64,000 nucleotides of DNA from positions 138,384,001-138,448,000 of the forward strand of contig JBITNC010000001.1 of NCBI GenBank assembly GCA_050084985.1. Direction: 5' to 3'. This document shows positions 1-9,900 of the stretch, one piece after another. Source of the DNA: Nageia nagi. Its lineage: Eukaryota > Pinophyta. Position 1 is the first letter of the stretch. Every line of letters starts with the position of its first letter. The notes beneath the pieces were generated by a model. It saw only the letters and a list, made by a program, of their open reading frames with translations. It did no database searches and had not been told where the DNA came from. The position numbers and the translations under genes were made by a program.

Positions 1-808
1 TCCACAACACAATTGCACAACACAAGAATGCCAACAATGGGTATACAAAGCAATACAACACAAGTATGAAGCTTCCAACACCAATATATTGTAATGCTTG
101 GAAAATATAATGGTATAACAACAACACAATGCCACAAGGGCCAATGCATGCATAAAATGGAACATAATAATATACAAAACACAATTAAATGCCTGTATGG
201 ATATGAGATACAATGATGAACAATGAAGATACCAAACTAGGTTCCAAACCCTCTATACAGATCCAAACTGTAGGATTAGATTGACTCCCTCAGATATTTG
301 AATCCCCTCCTACAAAGGAGTCTCCTCGACCCTTGGCAACCAATGAAGGTAGAAGTTCATCCTCGGAATCCCATCAGATGGGCTAGGTGACCCACCTAAG
401 CCATAGAATGTCAGGCTTCCAACCCTGCCACTCCTCTAGATGTTGTCTAGGAATAGTTTCTCAACACTACTAAGAATTTGTTGCCCGATTGAGACTGGTA
501 TAGAAAGTGTATGATAAGTGGTACCTCATAATGGGGCCTCATACCCTATATATAGTCTCTCATGTACACGGATCATGCCTCGTTATCACCCCAAGCCATT
601 TTTAATACATTGTTGGGGTCAACAAATCAACCATGCCAACTTGTGGGTCATATTGGCCCAGTATGCCAACGTGGGGGTCATAAAGGATGTCAAGGCTGAT
701 GTGGGGTCCAAATGGCCTTCTAGGCTGATGTGGGGGTCTATAAGGTCTCATGAGCCAACATGGGGTATGTGGAGTCCTCCCAATGATGACATGATCCTCC
801 ATGTACAA
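1..808. repeat. R1 repeat copy 1 (LTR-like, noncoding, 5' end outside window)
   Basis: This diverged copy of a noncoding repeat also occurs at 10357-11417 and 19689-20560. Shared landmarks, in the same order, are a bipartite block about short gene-rich sounding words such as ctcctc-ac-gaaggag, a TATA-like ctatatata stretch near 547, and several degenerate subrepeats of the type gccaacgtgggggtc between 620 and 780. Both copies in intron 6 belong to element B, which has TG/CA ends and a target duplication, so R1 is most likely LTR sequence. Short ORFs on both strands are by-products of the subrepeats. Orientation and outer boundary are not determined. Confidence 0.6.
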
Positions 809-1420
809 TGATGCACCGTAAAAAGTTCATAACTTTTGATCCGACCGTCGGATCGTCTTGAAATTTTGAGGAGAGCTAGATATGGGTTTTTATCATGCGG
901 TGGCAACCTCCTATGGGAGGCATGCGTCCAAACGGAAAGTTTTTCGATTGACCTAAATCCATCGTTTAGTGCCTCAAAATTAGCTTTTAGTGTCAGTTTT
1001 CAGGATTTTTCAATAAGTAGACTTTAATATCTTTTGTTGTAAGAGTTTGTTTAAGATAATAAGTGAGAGTTCCTTTAGTCCTTGTTAACTGAGCTTGCAT
1101 GCCCAGTTTGGCCATGATCTGAGGACCTTTCTATTTTTAGAAAGTTTCCATTTGTCTATTTTTGGAAAGTTTCTATTTTTAGTAAGTACGAGTTTTTGGA
1201 TAGTTTGTGATTTTCTGGAAGTGCAAGTTTTCTCTTGGCTATATGAGCTATTGTAATGGACCTGAAAAAAGGCAGTGCAGATTCAGAAGAATAAAATAAA
1301 GTGTGTGTTAAAAAAGGTTATTCTTCCATTGGTTTGCTTGTTGTGTAAATCAATTACTTTTTGGAGATTTATTTGGATCTTCTAAGGGAATCTGCACCAA
1401 TGTACCTCCAACATGCATGA
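809..1420. other. Unassigned stretch interrupting R1
   Basis: No gene is seen. The stretch separates the R1 body from an R1 tail that starts near 1430, so it may be an insertion in R1; short similar words (tgtacaatgatgca and tgcaccaatgtacc) lie near its two edges. It contains a near-palindrome gatccgaccgtcggatc at 839-855, next to the words agttcataacttttga, which resemble a phrase in the LTRs of element A (agtcaaaagttatgg). The 63-codon ORF here has no recognisable product. Confidence 0.3.
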
Positions 1421-1429
1421 CACATGACT

Positions 1430-1600
1430 AACTTGGGATTTCCACATTCCGGGATCACCCATGAACTACACACAACACATTGGGATTCCCACAATTTGGG
1501 ATAACCCATCACAACACACAACATTACTACTCAAAGGGGAGACATCCCATTACTAGGCTCACAAATGGGGTTCACAGACCATAAGCTCCTGCTTGAGTTA
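1430..1600. repeat. R1 tail segment
   Basis: This segment matches two tandem-like segments at 20530-20660 and 20780-20920. All share a gggattcccaca phrase, then tactactca(a/g)gaggggagacatccca, then ggctcacaa(a/g)tgggg, then aaactcctgcttgagtt. The order relative to the R1 body is the same as in element B, which supports a single repeat family. Confidence 0.55.
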
Positions 1601-1639
1601 CACATATACAACATGAACATGAATAAACTCTAGAATACA

Positions 1640-1846
1640 AAGGGCCATGATACAATTGATCATTGGCTCAGATGAGATGTCACATTCAGTCCTAGGAAGG
1701 GACATCCACCCTCTAGGGACATCCTTAGAGATGGCTTTTAGGATGGCAAGGAAGGTTGAAAGTAAAAATATGGCAATAGCTAAAGATTCCACATGGGAAG
1801 ATGAGAATTTTCTACAGAAGCATCCAGAACTACTCAAACATTGAGG
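1640..1846 (+). pseudogene. Ty3/gypsy pol 3' end (integrase C-terminal tail), truncated
   Basis: A short open frame ending with a stop at 1842-1844 contains KDSTWEDENFLQKHPELL. That is the type of chromodomain-like ending (ATWE..E.FL.KHP) found at the end of plant Ty3/gypsy pol. It is followed within 20 bases by a purine-rich tract and an LTR, exactly where the end of pol should be. Upstream pol is absent, being replaced by R1 sequence, so this is a fragment. Confidence 0.6.
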
Positions 1847-1858
1847 ACAACATCTTTT

Positions 1859-2257
1859 TGAAGGAGAGGGGCATGTTAGGTCCCTATAATACTCATGTAG
1901 CCCATATATTATTATTATGTGTCCCATAGAAGCCACTATGGTTATTGTTATTCCCTTACATTATTATTGTTATGTCGGCTAGACATTATTATTGTTATGT
2001 CGGCTAGTGTCCTTTCATTGTAGTGGCACCCCTTGGACTCCTATATATACTAAGGAGGTATTATCATTTGTATTGTCTATTATTGTGCAGTTGATGTGAT
2101 GTAAAGGAGGTTGCCCCCTCGAAGTGGCTTATTACAGATTGTGATGTAAAGGAGGTTGCCCCCTCGAAGTGGCTTATTATAGATTTTATCTCTTATTCAA
2201 GACATTGAGCTCTTTCTCTCATGATTTTATGCTATTTTGGGAACTTTGTTCATAACA
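1859..2257 (+). repeat. Polypurine tract and 3' LTR of a plus-strand gypsy fragment
   Basis: A purine-rich tract (gaaggagaggggca, 1860-1873) directly precedes TGTTAGG at 1874. A 384-base segment ends with ATAACA at 2257, giving LTR-type inverted ends TGTT/AACA. A TATA-like ctatatatac lies near 2041. Two internal tandem duplications are seen: a 23-base unit twice at about 1963-2007, and a unit of about 42 bases twice at about 2095-2178. No second LTR is present in the window. Confidence 0.6.
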
Positions 2258-3222
2258 TCAAGAGTGAAAAGATGCTCCAAATGATGAAAACTCTCCTTCA
2301 AGATTGGACGTCACACTGCTAGGGCCTCAAACCTTTGGATCTAAATTTAAACTGAAACATCCACAACCCCAAAGGATGGACACACCACTAAAGGACCTCC
2401 AATTGCTAGATCTGTAACACTAAAAAACTTGTGAATCATTTGATGGATCCACTCTTGAAAACACAAGGGTTATCATCCTTGGTCCTTTACTTCTTAAAGG
2501 TTTTTTTCCTCAAGAAGTCTCCTTTTTACAAGTTTTCATCCATAAGAAGGCTAGAGAAGCGACAATTCACTTACTCAAGAGATAGAAGATGATAGTAGAC
2601 AAATATTATCTCAAAGTGGTGCTCTCCTTCCACAAATAGTTGGACATCCCATTTTGGGGTCTAGATCTCACATAGAAATTATGCAAAACTGGGCATCCCA
2701 CATTGTGTTAACAAATGGCACTTGGAATTACAATTTTCTCATCTCAAGATCCCAAATGACCCAAGAAACCTACACAATATTTTTTAACTTCTAGACACTA
2801 TAAAATAAACTCACAATCCCCTAGAAGAGGGGCATATCACTTCAAGTGGCCCATTGGGCACATTACAATGCAATAAGTGAGTGAGGTGGGACAACTACAT
2901 GACTCCTAGATACTCCAAAACACTCATAAATACAATAAATCAATTGTATGCATCCCTAGGAGAGGGATGCCCCACATTTAGTGGTCAAATAAGACATAAC
3001 AAAGGAAGAGAGTGGAGTGCTCCATGTATGCACAATTGGACGGCCTTCCATTAGTCTTTTGGCTTCTCCTTGGGCCCCACAAATCACTAAAGATGCTTTG
3101 ACATTTTTTAGATCACTCCTAAAATGCCAAAATTTATCCAGATCACACCTCATCTAAGATATGGGATGCACCAATCAATTAAACTTTATTTATGAAATGG
3201 GTATAAAAATGAGGATATTACA
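2258..3222 (-). repeat. Probable LTR sequence of a minus-strand gypsy element; no gene
   Basis: On the minus strand a purine-rich tract (gagtgggacggact) ends at 3223 and is followed by TGTAATATCCTC, the usual junction between polypurine tract and LTR in plant gypsy elements. The LTR therefore runs leftward from 3222; its other end is not defined because no second copy is in the window. The stretch contains repeated phrases of the form gg(a/g)catccca near 2645, 2690, 2832 and 2966. Small ORFs here are unsupported. Confidence 0.4.
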
Positions 3223-3974
3223 AGTCCGTCCCACTCAAAATTGATTGCCCATAAGCAATACCAAACCAAATGTGCAACTCCATCAATAGCAACAAGATTT
3301 TCAAGGATGTATCTATCAGCATGTTGAGATATTGTCTTCCAAGTATCCTTTGGTGCCAAGAAAACATCAAGATCCATACATAATGCAAGAAAAATCTGAA
3401 ACTGTCCATCAACATACAAATGCAACACCCAATCATTGTCATCTTTCATGTCTCGTAAATAAGCATACATGAAATCTATTAGCTCGAACATGTGCATATC
3501 AGTCCCAAACCATGTGAAAAACACAACCATCATCATCATGATAGCACCAAACTGCATGTTTGCAATCCTAAACGTCCTCTCAAGCATCATAATTGCAGAG
3601 CTAAGCATCATCAGGTCTGAAACTCCAAATGCTACAATAAATGCAGCCCAAATCAACACAAATGCACTCTCAAACAACATGTAACATGCAGTCATATCAG
3701 CCCTTTTCTTCGTGAGGAACAAAAATGTAACAGTCCCAAACATCAGAAATGCAGCCTTTAAGATCATCAGGTCTACTGCCCCAAATGCACAAATAAGTGC
3801 AGTCCCTATCCAACTAAATGCAGCAGTCATTAAGAACACAGATTTGATGCGCAACACAGCCTCCATTCTCTCCAACATAGCTCTAAACACCATTGGATGC
3901 ATCTTGACAAGTGCAGCCCACAATGATATTAATAAGACTGCACTTAGCATTACCCAAAATGCAGCCCAAATCAT
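3186..3974 (-). CDS. Unrecognised hydrophobic ORF next to a gypsy polypurine tract
   Basis: A 262-codon frame with no stop, unusually long for this AT-rich intronic sequence. The first 160 residues are rich in Met, Ala, Leu and Phe and form several segments long enough to cross a membrane (about residues 1-25, 45-65, 75-90 and 105-120, with another near 145-160). Related phrases such as WAAFWVML and WAAFIVAF recur. The last 100 residues are soluble-looking, and the final dozen run into the LTR start. The DNA has an irregular aaatgcagcc repeat (3640-3965), so the frame could be a by-product of repetition. If real, its position beside the 3' LTR would suit an extra 3' ORF of a retrotransposon. 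No family is recognised. Confidence 0.25.
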   Translation of the reverse strand: MIWAAFWVMLSAVLLISLWAALVKMHPMVFRAMLERMEAVLRIKSVFLMTAAFSWIGTALICAFGAVDLMILKAAFLMFGTVTFLFLTKKRADMTACYMLFESAFVLIWAAFIVAFGVSDLMMLSSAIMMLERTFRIANMQFGAIMMMMVVFFTWFGTDMHMFELIDFMYAYLRDMKDDNDWVLHLYVDGQFQIFLALCMDLDVFLAPKDTWKTISQHADRYILENLVAIDGVAHLVWYCLWAINFEWDGLVISSFLYPFHK

Positions 3975-3984
3975 GAGCTAGACG

Positions 3985-4230
3985 ATGATGCTTTTTGTAT
4001 CTGAGAGCAGGACTGATTTTGGCATGCAGAGGACATCAGCAGATAGCAATGCTCCTGTTACAGCCTATGGCCGACACCTACTTCACCTTGCTGAGTCACA
4101 TGGACTCTTCATTCTTAATGGGATCTCATGCTTTCCTAACTCCAGTGGATTCACATGTTTTCCCCACAATGGAGGAGCAAGTGTAGTGGACTATGTCTTA
4201 GCTAATGCTAAAAATGATCAACAATATTGA
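3985..4230 (+). pseudogene. LINE (non-LTR retrotransposon) endonuclease fragment
   Basis: The translation contains the second half of an exo-endo-phosphatase fold as found in plant LINE ORF2: TAYGRHLLHLAESHGLFILNG, then FTCFPHNGGASVVDYVL. The ..GR.L......L.ILNG and FT......S.VDY pattern is characteristic of LINE endonucleases. The frame stops at 4230 just after the VDYVL motif, and neither the amino end nor the reverse transcriptase is present. Sequence to about 4450 may be further decayed LINE. It lies in the intron upstream of the first visible kinesin exon. Confidence 0.7.
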
Positions 4231-4584
4231 GAATGTTTCATCTTTAAGCATTCTTATGAGTCAAGGGGGTTTCAGTTCTTCACTTCATTGCTACATTCTT
4301 ATCATTCTTCAGTTTTACTAGTTTTGGATGACAAAAGAGTGTCAAGATGTTGCAGTTTGTCATTTGTGAGTATTGATCAAGCAAGGACATTCATCCCTAG
4401 ATAGTCTCCCATGAACATAGCCAGATATTGTATCATCTCTATTTGGATGATTTATTGCAATACTACTTTTAGTCGTTTTGGAATGCAACATGCATATATT
4501 TTATCTTATTAGCTTAGCTGTTTTTAATTGTAACTTTTTAACTTAATTGTTTTTGGTTTTTGACCTCCTTCAGACATTCCTAAC

Positions 4585-4586
<2 letters not shown>

Positions 4587-4670
<84 letters not shown>
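4587..4670. repeat. Compound microsatellite (AT)30(GT)12
   Basis: Thirty uninterrupted AT units at 4587-4646 run straight into twelve GT units at 4647-4670. It lies about 160 bases upstream of the first visible kinesin exon, within the intron. Confidence 0.97.
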
Positions 4671-4828
4671 ATTATGTATGCAGTTGACCGGTTGCCTATC
4701 TTGTTACATATAAGATGTTTTTCAATGGTGAATTGATTTTTCCTGTTGACTCCTAAAAATGAGACTGAACATTCTCGTATGACTTTATTTATAGGAATCA
4801 ATTTTCATTAATCCTTGCTCTATTGCAG

Positions 4829-6934
4829 AACTTGTTTATGCAAAACATGGGAGCTTTTATACCTGTGCGCAGCAGCCATTTGCCCTGCAACTGAAATTGT
4901 TTCGAGTTTTGTAGAATATATTCATAAGGTTGTCAAAGAATTGGAAAATGATTCTGAAATGAAGACACTGGTCTTGACTGCATTGAAGTCTCTTGAGGCA
5001 TCTATGAAAAATGGTCCAAGGATGTCAACCCCATCTTCTGAAGAGTTAGAAGCTGTTCTGGCTGGAAGGAAGCTAAAAGAAATGGTTTTCTTTCTGGATG
5101 AAACATATGAAGATATCATGTATGATATAACCACCACTGTTGCAGAAGCTATGAAGGTATGGAAATACCTCCCCTGAATATATGCACGAGTCTCTCTATA
5201 TGGACCAAAAATTAGTTACAACAGGCATGAACGTTACCTCTGATCTGATTAAGTGTCAAAAATACATATCCAACAAAAAGCTATAACCAAAAATACGTAC
5301 ATAGATACTGTTATATGGAGAGGAATGTATGTGAAAAGTCTGATCCAATATCTCAAGCTGCTTTATTTGGTTGCAGGAACTTTCTTGCACCGTCAACCTA
5401 TCTTCTTATAACACTTTTGGTCTATTTAAATACGTGAAAACGGAAAGGACTGCAAAAGGTGGTGATATTGGAGGTGGTAAGTTTGTGGCCTAGAGACTGG
5501 GTTTTGCTTTCCCACTTTAGTTTCTTGTAACACCTTTCTTGGTAGATTTGTACCCATGTAGAAGTATACAAGTTTGTTCTCTATAGGCATCCATTTTGAT
5601 GCTAACTGCTTATAATCAGAAGAATATATTAGTTTGGATGAGATGAAGTATGTGGGAGATGTCCTGGATGAAATTAAAGCGTGTAACAATGCTGAAAACC
5701 TCCAGTCGAAGTTGGTCTTCAAAAAACGCATATTTCAGGATTCTGATGATTCAATTATAGATCCTATATTTGTGAAACTTTCATACATCCAGGCAAGTAC
5801 ATGGTACTTTAGATTCTTTTGATGAGAAGAGATAAACATTTTATTTTCTTTTAATGTTTTGAGCTTTTATTATACTATAATCTTATTATTTTTGAATTCT
5901 TCAGTTTTATATTCATTGAAAATGATGGTGATGCTTATTGGCATGGTTATGATTTTACTGTAGTCACAACATGATTACCTGATTGGTAATTATCCTGTTG
6001 GAAGAGATGAAGGAGTGCAACTAGCAGCACTCCAAATTTTGGCTAAAATTGGTCATGTTGACAACCTTGAATCGTCCCGGTAAGTTATTTATTTAATAAT
6101 TCCATAAAAGATAAGAAGAAATATTATCTCAACCAGAAGATTAGGGTTACTGCATTTTCTTGGTTTAGAGGAGTTATTGTGTAATTTGTATGAATTTTCT
6201 AAAACATTTTTTTAGAGTTTTTGTAGAAATTGTATGTATTCTAAGTGGTATGTAGTGCTATTCATGACCTAAACAATTATACATATATTGTTTATCAGAA
6301 AATAAAAAATGTTATCTGATGTATGAGTTCTTGCAGTCATACCAATTTTTCCAGTTAAACCCTTTTGAATTTCAACAATGAGTAAATGATTTAAACGATA
6401 TTTGAGCCAAGTTGCTTATATTTGGATGTAGAAAATGTTAAAAATTCTGTTAGGTATAAACAAGCATTCTTGTTGCTGATTTGTTTAATTGCTTGTAGAG
6501 ATTTTCCTGCGTTAGTTTTACAGAACCTTCCCAGGCAGTTGGCATCTTCAAGGTCCACAAAGGAGTGGGTAGCAGATGTTATAGCACATTATTATACATT
6601 CGTATGTTCCACAGTAATCAAAGCCATTTTATTGTTATTCAGTAGACAGCATCATCAGTGAAAGATATCATATATACTTTGAATATTAGCAATTTGAGGA
6701 TATATGGAGCTTTCTTGTTAGAATTGTGGTGCATAAGTCCTTTGTGAAGTATAATTTATATTTTAATATCTTATATCTCAGGCACATTTATCCAAAGATG
6801 AAGCTAGGAAGAAAGTATTGTGTATTTTTCGTGACTTGCCCTATGGAAGTTCTATATTTTATAGCGTGAAGAAATTGTGTGACCCAATTGGATTATTGCC
6901 AGGAAGAATCATTCTTGGAATCAATAAAAGAGGG
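4829..6934 (+). CDS. KCBP-like kinesin exons 1-6 (visible): MyTH4 end and FERM start
   Basis: Exon 1 opens with the end of MyTH4 ([20 protein letters not shown]) and passes into the FERM F1 lobe ([20 protein letters not shown]). Exon 2 gives [17 protein letters not shown]; exon 3 [18 protein letters not shown] and [15 protein letters not shown]. Exon 4 gives [20 protein letters not shown]; exon 5 [15 protein letters not shown]. Exon 6 ends in the most conserved FERM stretch, [18 protein letters not shown]. Introns between these exons are short (143-419 bases). Exon 3 ends CAG followed by GCAAGT, a strong GC-type donor; nearby GT alternatives would break the frame. Exon 5 ([12 protein letters not shown] region) differs most from angiosperm KCBPs. 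Confidence 0.93.
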
Positions 6935-9900
6935 GTTAGTATTCTTACTTCATTGTTCACTTTATCTTTTGGAAATCAATTAGGAATAATATGACTACTT
7001 TAAGTTGTTCCATCCAACATCTTTAGAAAAGAGAATAATCAAAGAAAATCATCAATATCTTGCTGCTTGGTTTGGGAGGCAAACTCCAAAAAAAAAAAAT
7101 TATCCTTTCATGAAATACTATGATTGTAATATTCTCTTAAATATTCTTATAACCGTTTTTCTACAAGGAAAACAAAATGTTGAGGATGTTATGGCTGCCA
7201 TGTTTTATGCATTCGCTATTTCTTTTAATGTAGTAAAAAGTCTTTATTATAACAATGCTTTCAAAACCTTGCGGAGTTTGGTAAAGGATATGCAATTCTT
7301 CGATATAGATCATTTAGGAGTATTCTTCTCCAAAGATTAAACAAAAAGGGTAATTGATACAATATCTTTAACCAAAGAATCTTTTAAAAATATAAGTTTT
7401 ATGATTCTGAGTGATGGTTGGTTAAACACATGTCATAGGCCTTTAATTAATGTGTTAGTTTCATGTCCTCAAGGTGTACTATTTATAAGATTCATTGATG
7501 CAATAAATGTAATAAAAAATTAAAGTTATATTTTGAAGATTTTGGAGGAGACAATATTTGAAGTTGGATAAAAAAATATTTTCCAAATTGTAACAAATAA
7601 TGCTATAAATTGTGTGATTGTTGGAAAGATGATCATGGAGAGGTTCGCAACAATTTATTGGACCCCATGTGCTTCTTATTATATTGATTTACTTCTTCAT
7701 GATTTAGCAAAGCTTCCATGGTTTAGTGAGCCAATTAGAATAATTATCAATTTCATGATTAACCATCATCTCACATTGAGCATCTATAAAGAACATGCAT
7801 ACTAGAGAACATGCATGCCACATTTTACATCATTTTGCAAATAGTGTTTGAAAAAAAATCAACTTTAAGAAGTGTTGTTTGTCATGCAGAGTAAGAAAGA
7901 AGTTCTCTTACAAAATCTTCGAGAGGTAAATAGATGGAATCAATAATTTTAGGCAACACTTTTTAGGAGAATTCTATAAAAATTCTAAATTTATGTGATC
8001 CAATAATAAATATGCTAAAAGAAGTTGATAGTGATAAGCCTACTATGGGTTTTGTTTATGTGTTTGAGGTACTGCTGCTAAAGGAGAAGAAGGAAGTAAT
8101 TGATCAATCCCTCGACAAATCCTACATGCTCTAAAGATGTCTTCTGGTTTGACGTAGTGGCTAAAGGTGCTCCTCTTAGAGTCTCCTACGGTCTCCCTTA
8201 GGGAAAAAAGCTCGAAAGAAGGATGTAATGTATTGATCTCCTGATGGTTGTTGGGATCGAGCTAGAAGACCTATTTGTAGGATAGAGGTCTCTCAAAAAT
8301 AAAGAGCTAAGCAATGTTAATTGGGATATTGGAGGAATGTGGCCAATGAGCTATGAGAGTCCCAAAAGAGGAAATGGTAGTGACCCCATATCTCATAATA
8401 GACCAAACGCTAAAAGACAAAGTGGTCATCTAATTTGGTTTCAAGAGAGCATAGGCGGTAGACTCACAAAGTCCCTAGCTAAGTGATGATTTGTCTCAAC
8501 TCTCAATTAGTGTGAGGATACATGAAACTATTCGAGGGACATCCTCAATCCAAGGGGGAGATGCAAAATGATGTATCTCGATGGAAGAATCAAACCCTCA
8601 TCTAACTGAAGGTAATGCTGTGCATAGTGACCCAACTTGGGTGTCAACAACTGAGGGGGAGAAACCCAAGTGTCTGTATGAAAGCCCTATAGATCACCTC
8701 TTGAATCATTATCAAAGAGTCCCTTGAGGTCCAAGCCAAACCCATCGGTGGTGAAGGCAATCTATCAGGAGAAAACCCAAATCTTAAAAGCATCGTGAAG
8801 ACACCTGAGATATACTAGCTATGGAGGATTACTTGGCTCTTTTGCAACAAAAGAAGATATACTAGCTATAGAACTAGGTGTATGGTGGGATTTTTGCAGT
8901 ATGGAGGCACCTGATGTACAATATTTTGCATATATTGAGCCAATGTTTGAATGTATCAATTGTGAAAGAAATTGGACTAGCTTTGAACAAATTCACTCTA
9001 AGCAGAGGAATAGGTTGTTGTTTGGACAGTTGAGTGACCTTGTCTATATTCACAACTTGCAATTATTGACATGTGATGTAGCTAAAGAATAAGAATTTTT
9101 TTATTCCCCATGATTTGAACCTTTTTCACATGTCCTAGATGATGAGTATGAGGACATTAAACTTGTTTATTAGAGTAATAAGCATGAATCACTTAGTCAT
9201 CCTTTTGCTCTTGATGATATGGAGCTTGATGATGTAAAAAGTGAATATCAAGAAGAAGAACAACAAGAATGAATTCTTGCATTTTCACCTTCTTTTATTT
9301 TGTATTCTTCAATGGAATTATTAATGTTTTTTTTGAGTCTTTGTTTTAGTTTGTTAGTTACTAACTTATATACATAACATTGAAAGGACATATTTGCATT
9401 TATAATATATCGAATTTTAAAATTGAAATTAGTAGCTAATCTTGGACCTTGATGTTACAATTCTACAAGAACTAAAATAGAAATATTGTAGGAACAACCA
9501 TAGATATGATTTTAACATGAAAAGGTAACTAAACTTTTAGAATTAACAAAACATTTATAGATAAGAGAACTCGGAATTGCAAGGGAAAAGCGGAGTTGAA
9601 AGAGCTTTAACTGAATAGCAATAGAATCATAGGCCGCTTCAAGGGGGCTACCTCCTTACAATTTCAAAAGTAAAATGATTTTCCAATTTCCCTCGTTACC
9701 CTTATTACAAATATTTATAGTCCTATTGCCCTAATTTGGAAAATAGGGCCTAACTTTAAAATGAAATTTCAGACTATAAGATGGCATTTTTAGCCTTTGA
9801 TAAATGTCTTACTTATGTAAGACATGAAAACATTGTAGATCTTCAAATTCTATGAAATCTGGAAAAAGAACGGGCTCAAACAAACACTTGAGTCAAAAGT

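Noticed and set aside
518-811. Overlapping ORFs on both strands at the R1 subrepeats
   Set aside because: The frames follow the gccaacgtggggg subrepeats and recur on both strands in R1 copies; there are no protein motifs.
1874-2257. Solo LTR with its own target duplication
   Set aside because: Flanking bases (gggca and tcaag) do not match, and a polypurine tract and pol end lie directly upstream, so it is a 3' LTR of a truncated element.
3469-3981. Plus-strand ORFs antisense to the hydrophobic ORF
   Set aside because: They are shorter, Asn/Ala/Ile-rich readings of the same irregular repeat, and the polypurine tract and LTR indicate the minus strand.
4580-4801. Minus-strand ORF with YIYIYI and HTHTHT runs
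   Set aside because: It is the translation of the AT/GT microsatellite; no protein is supported.
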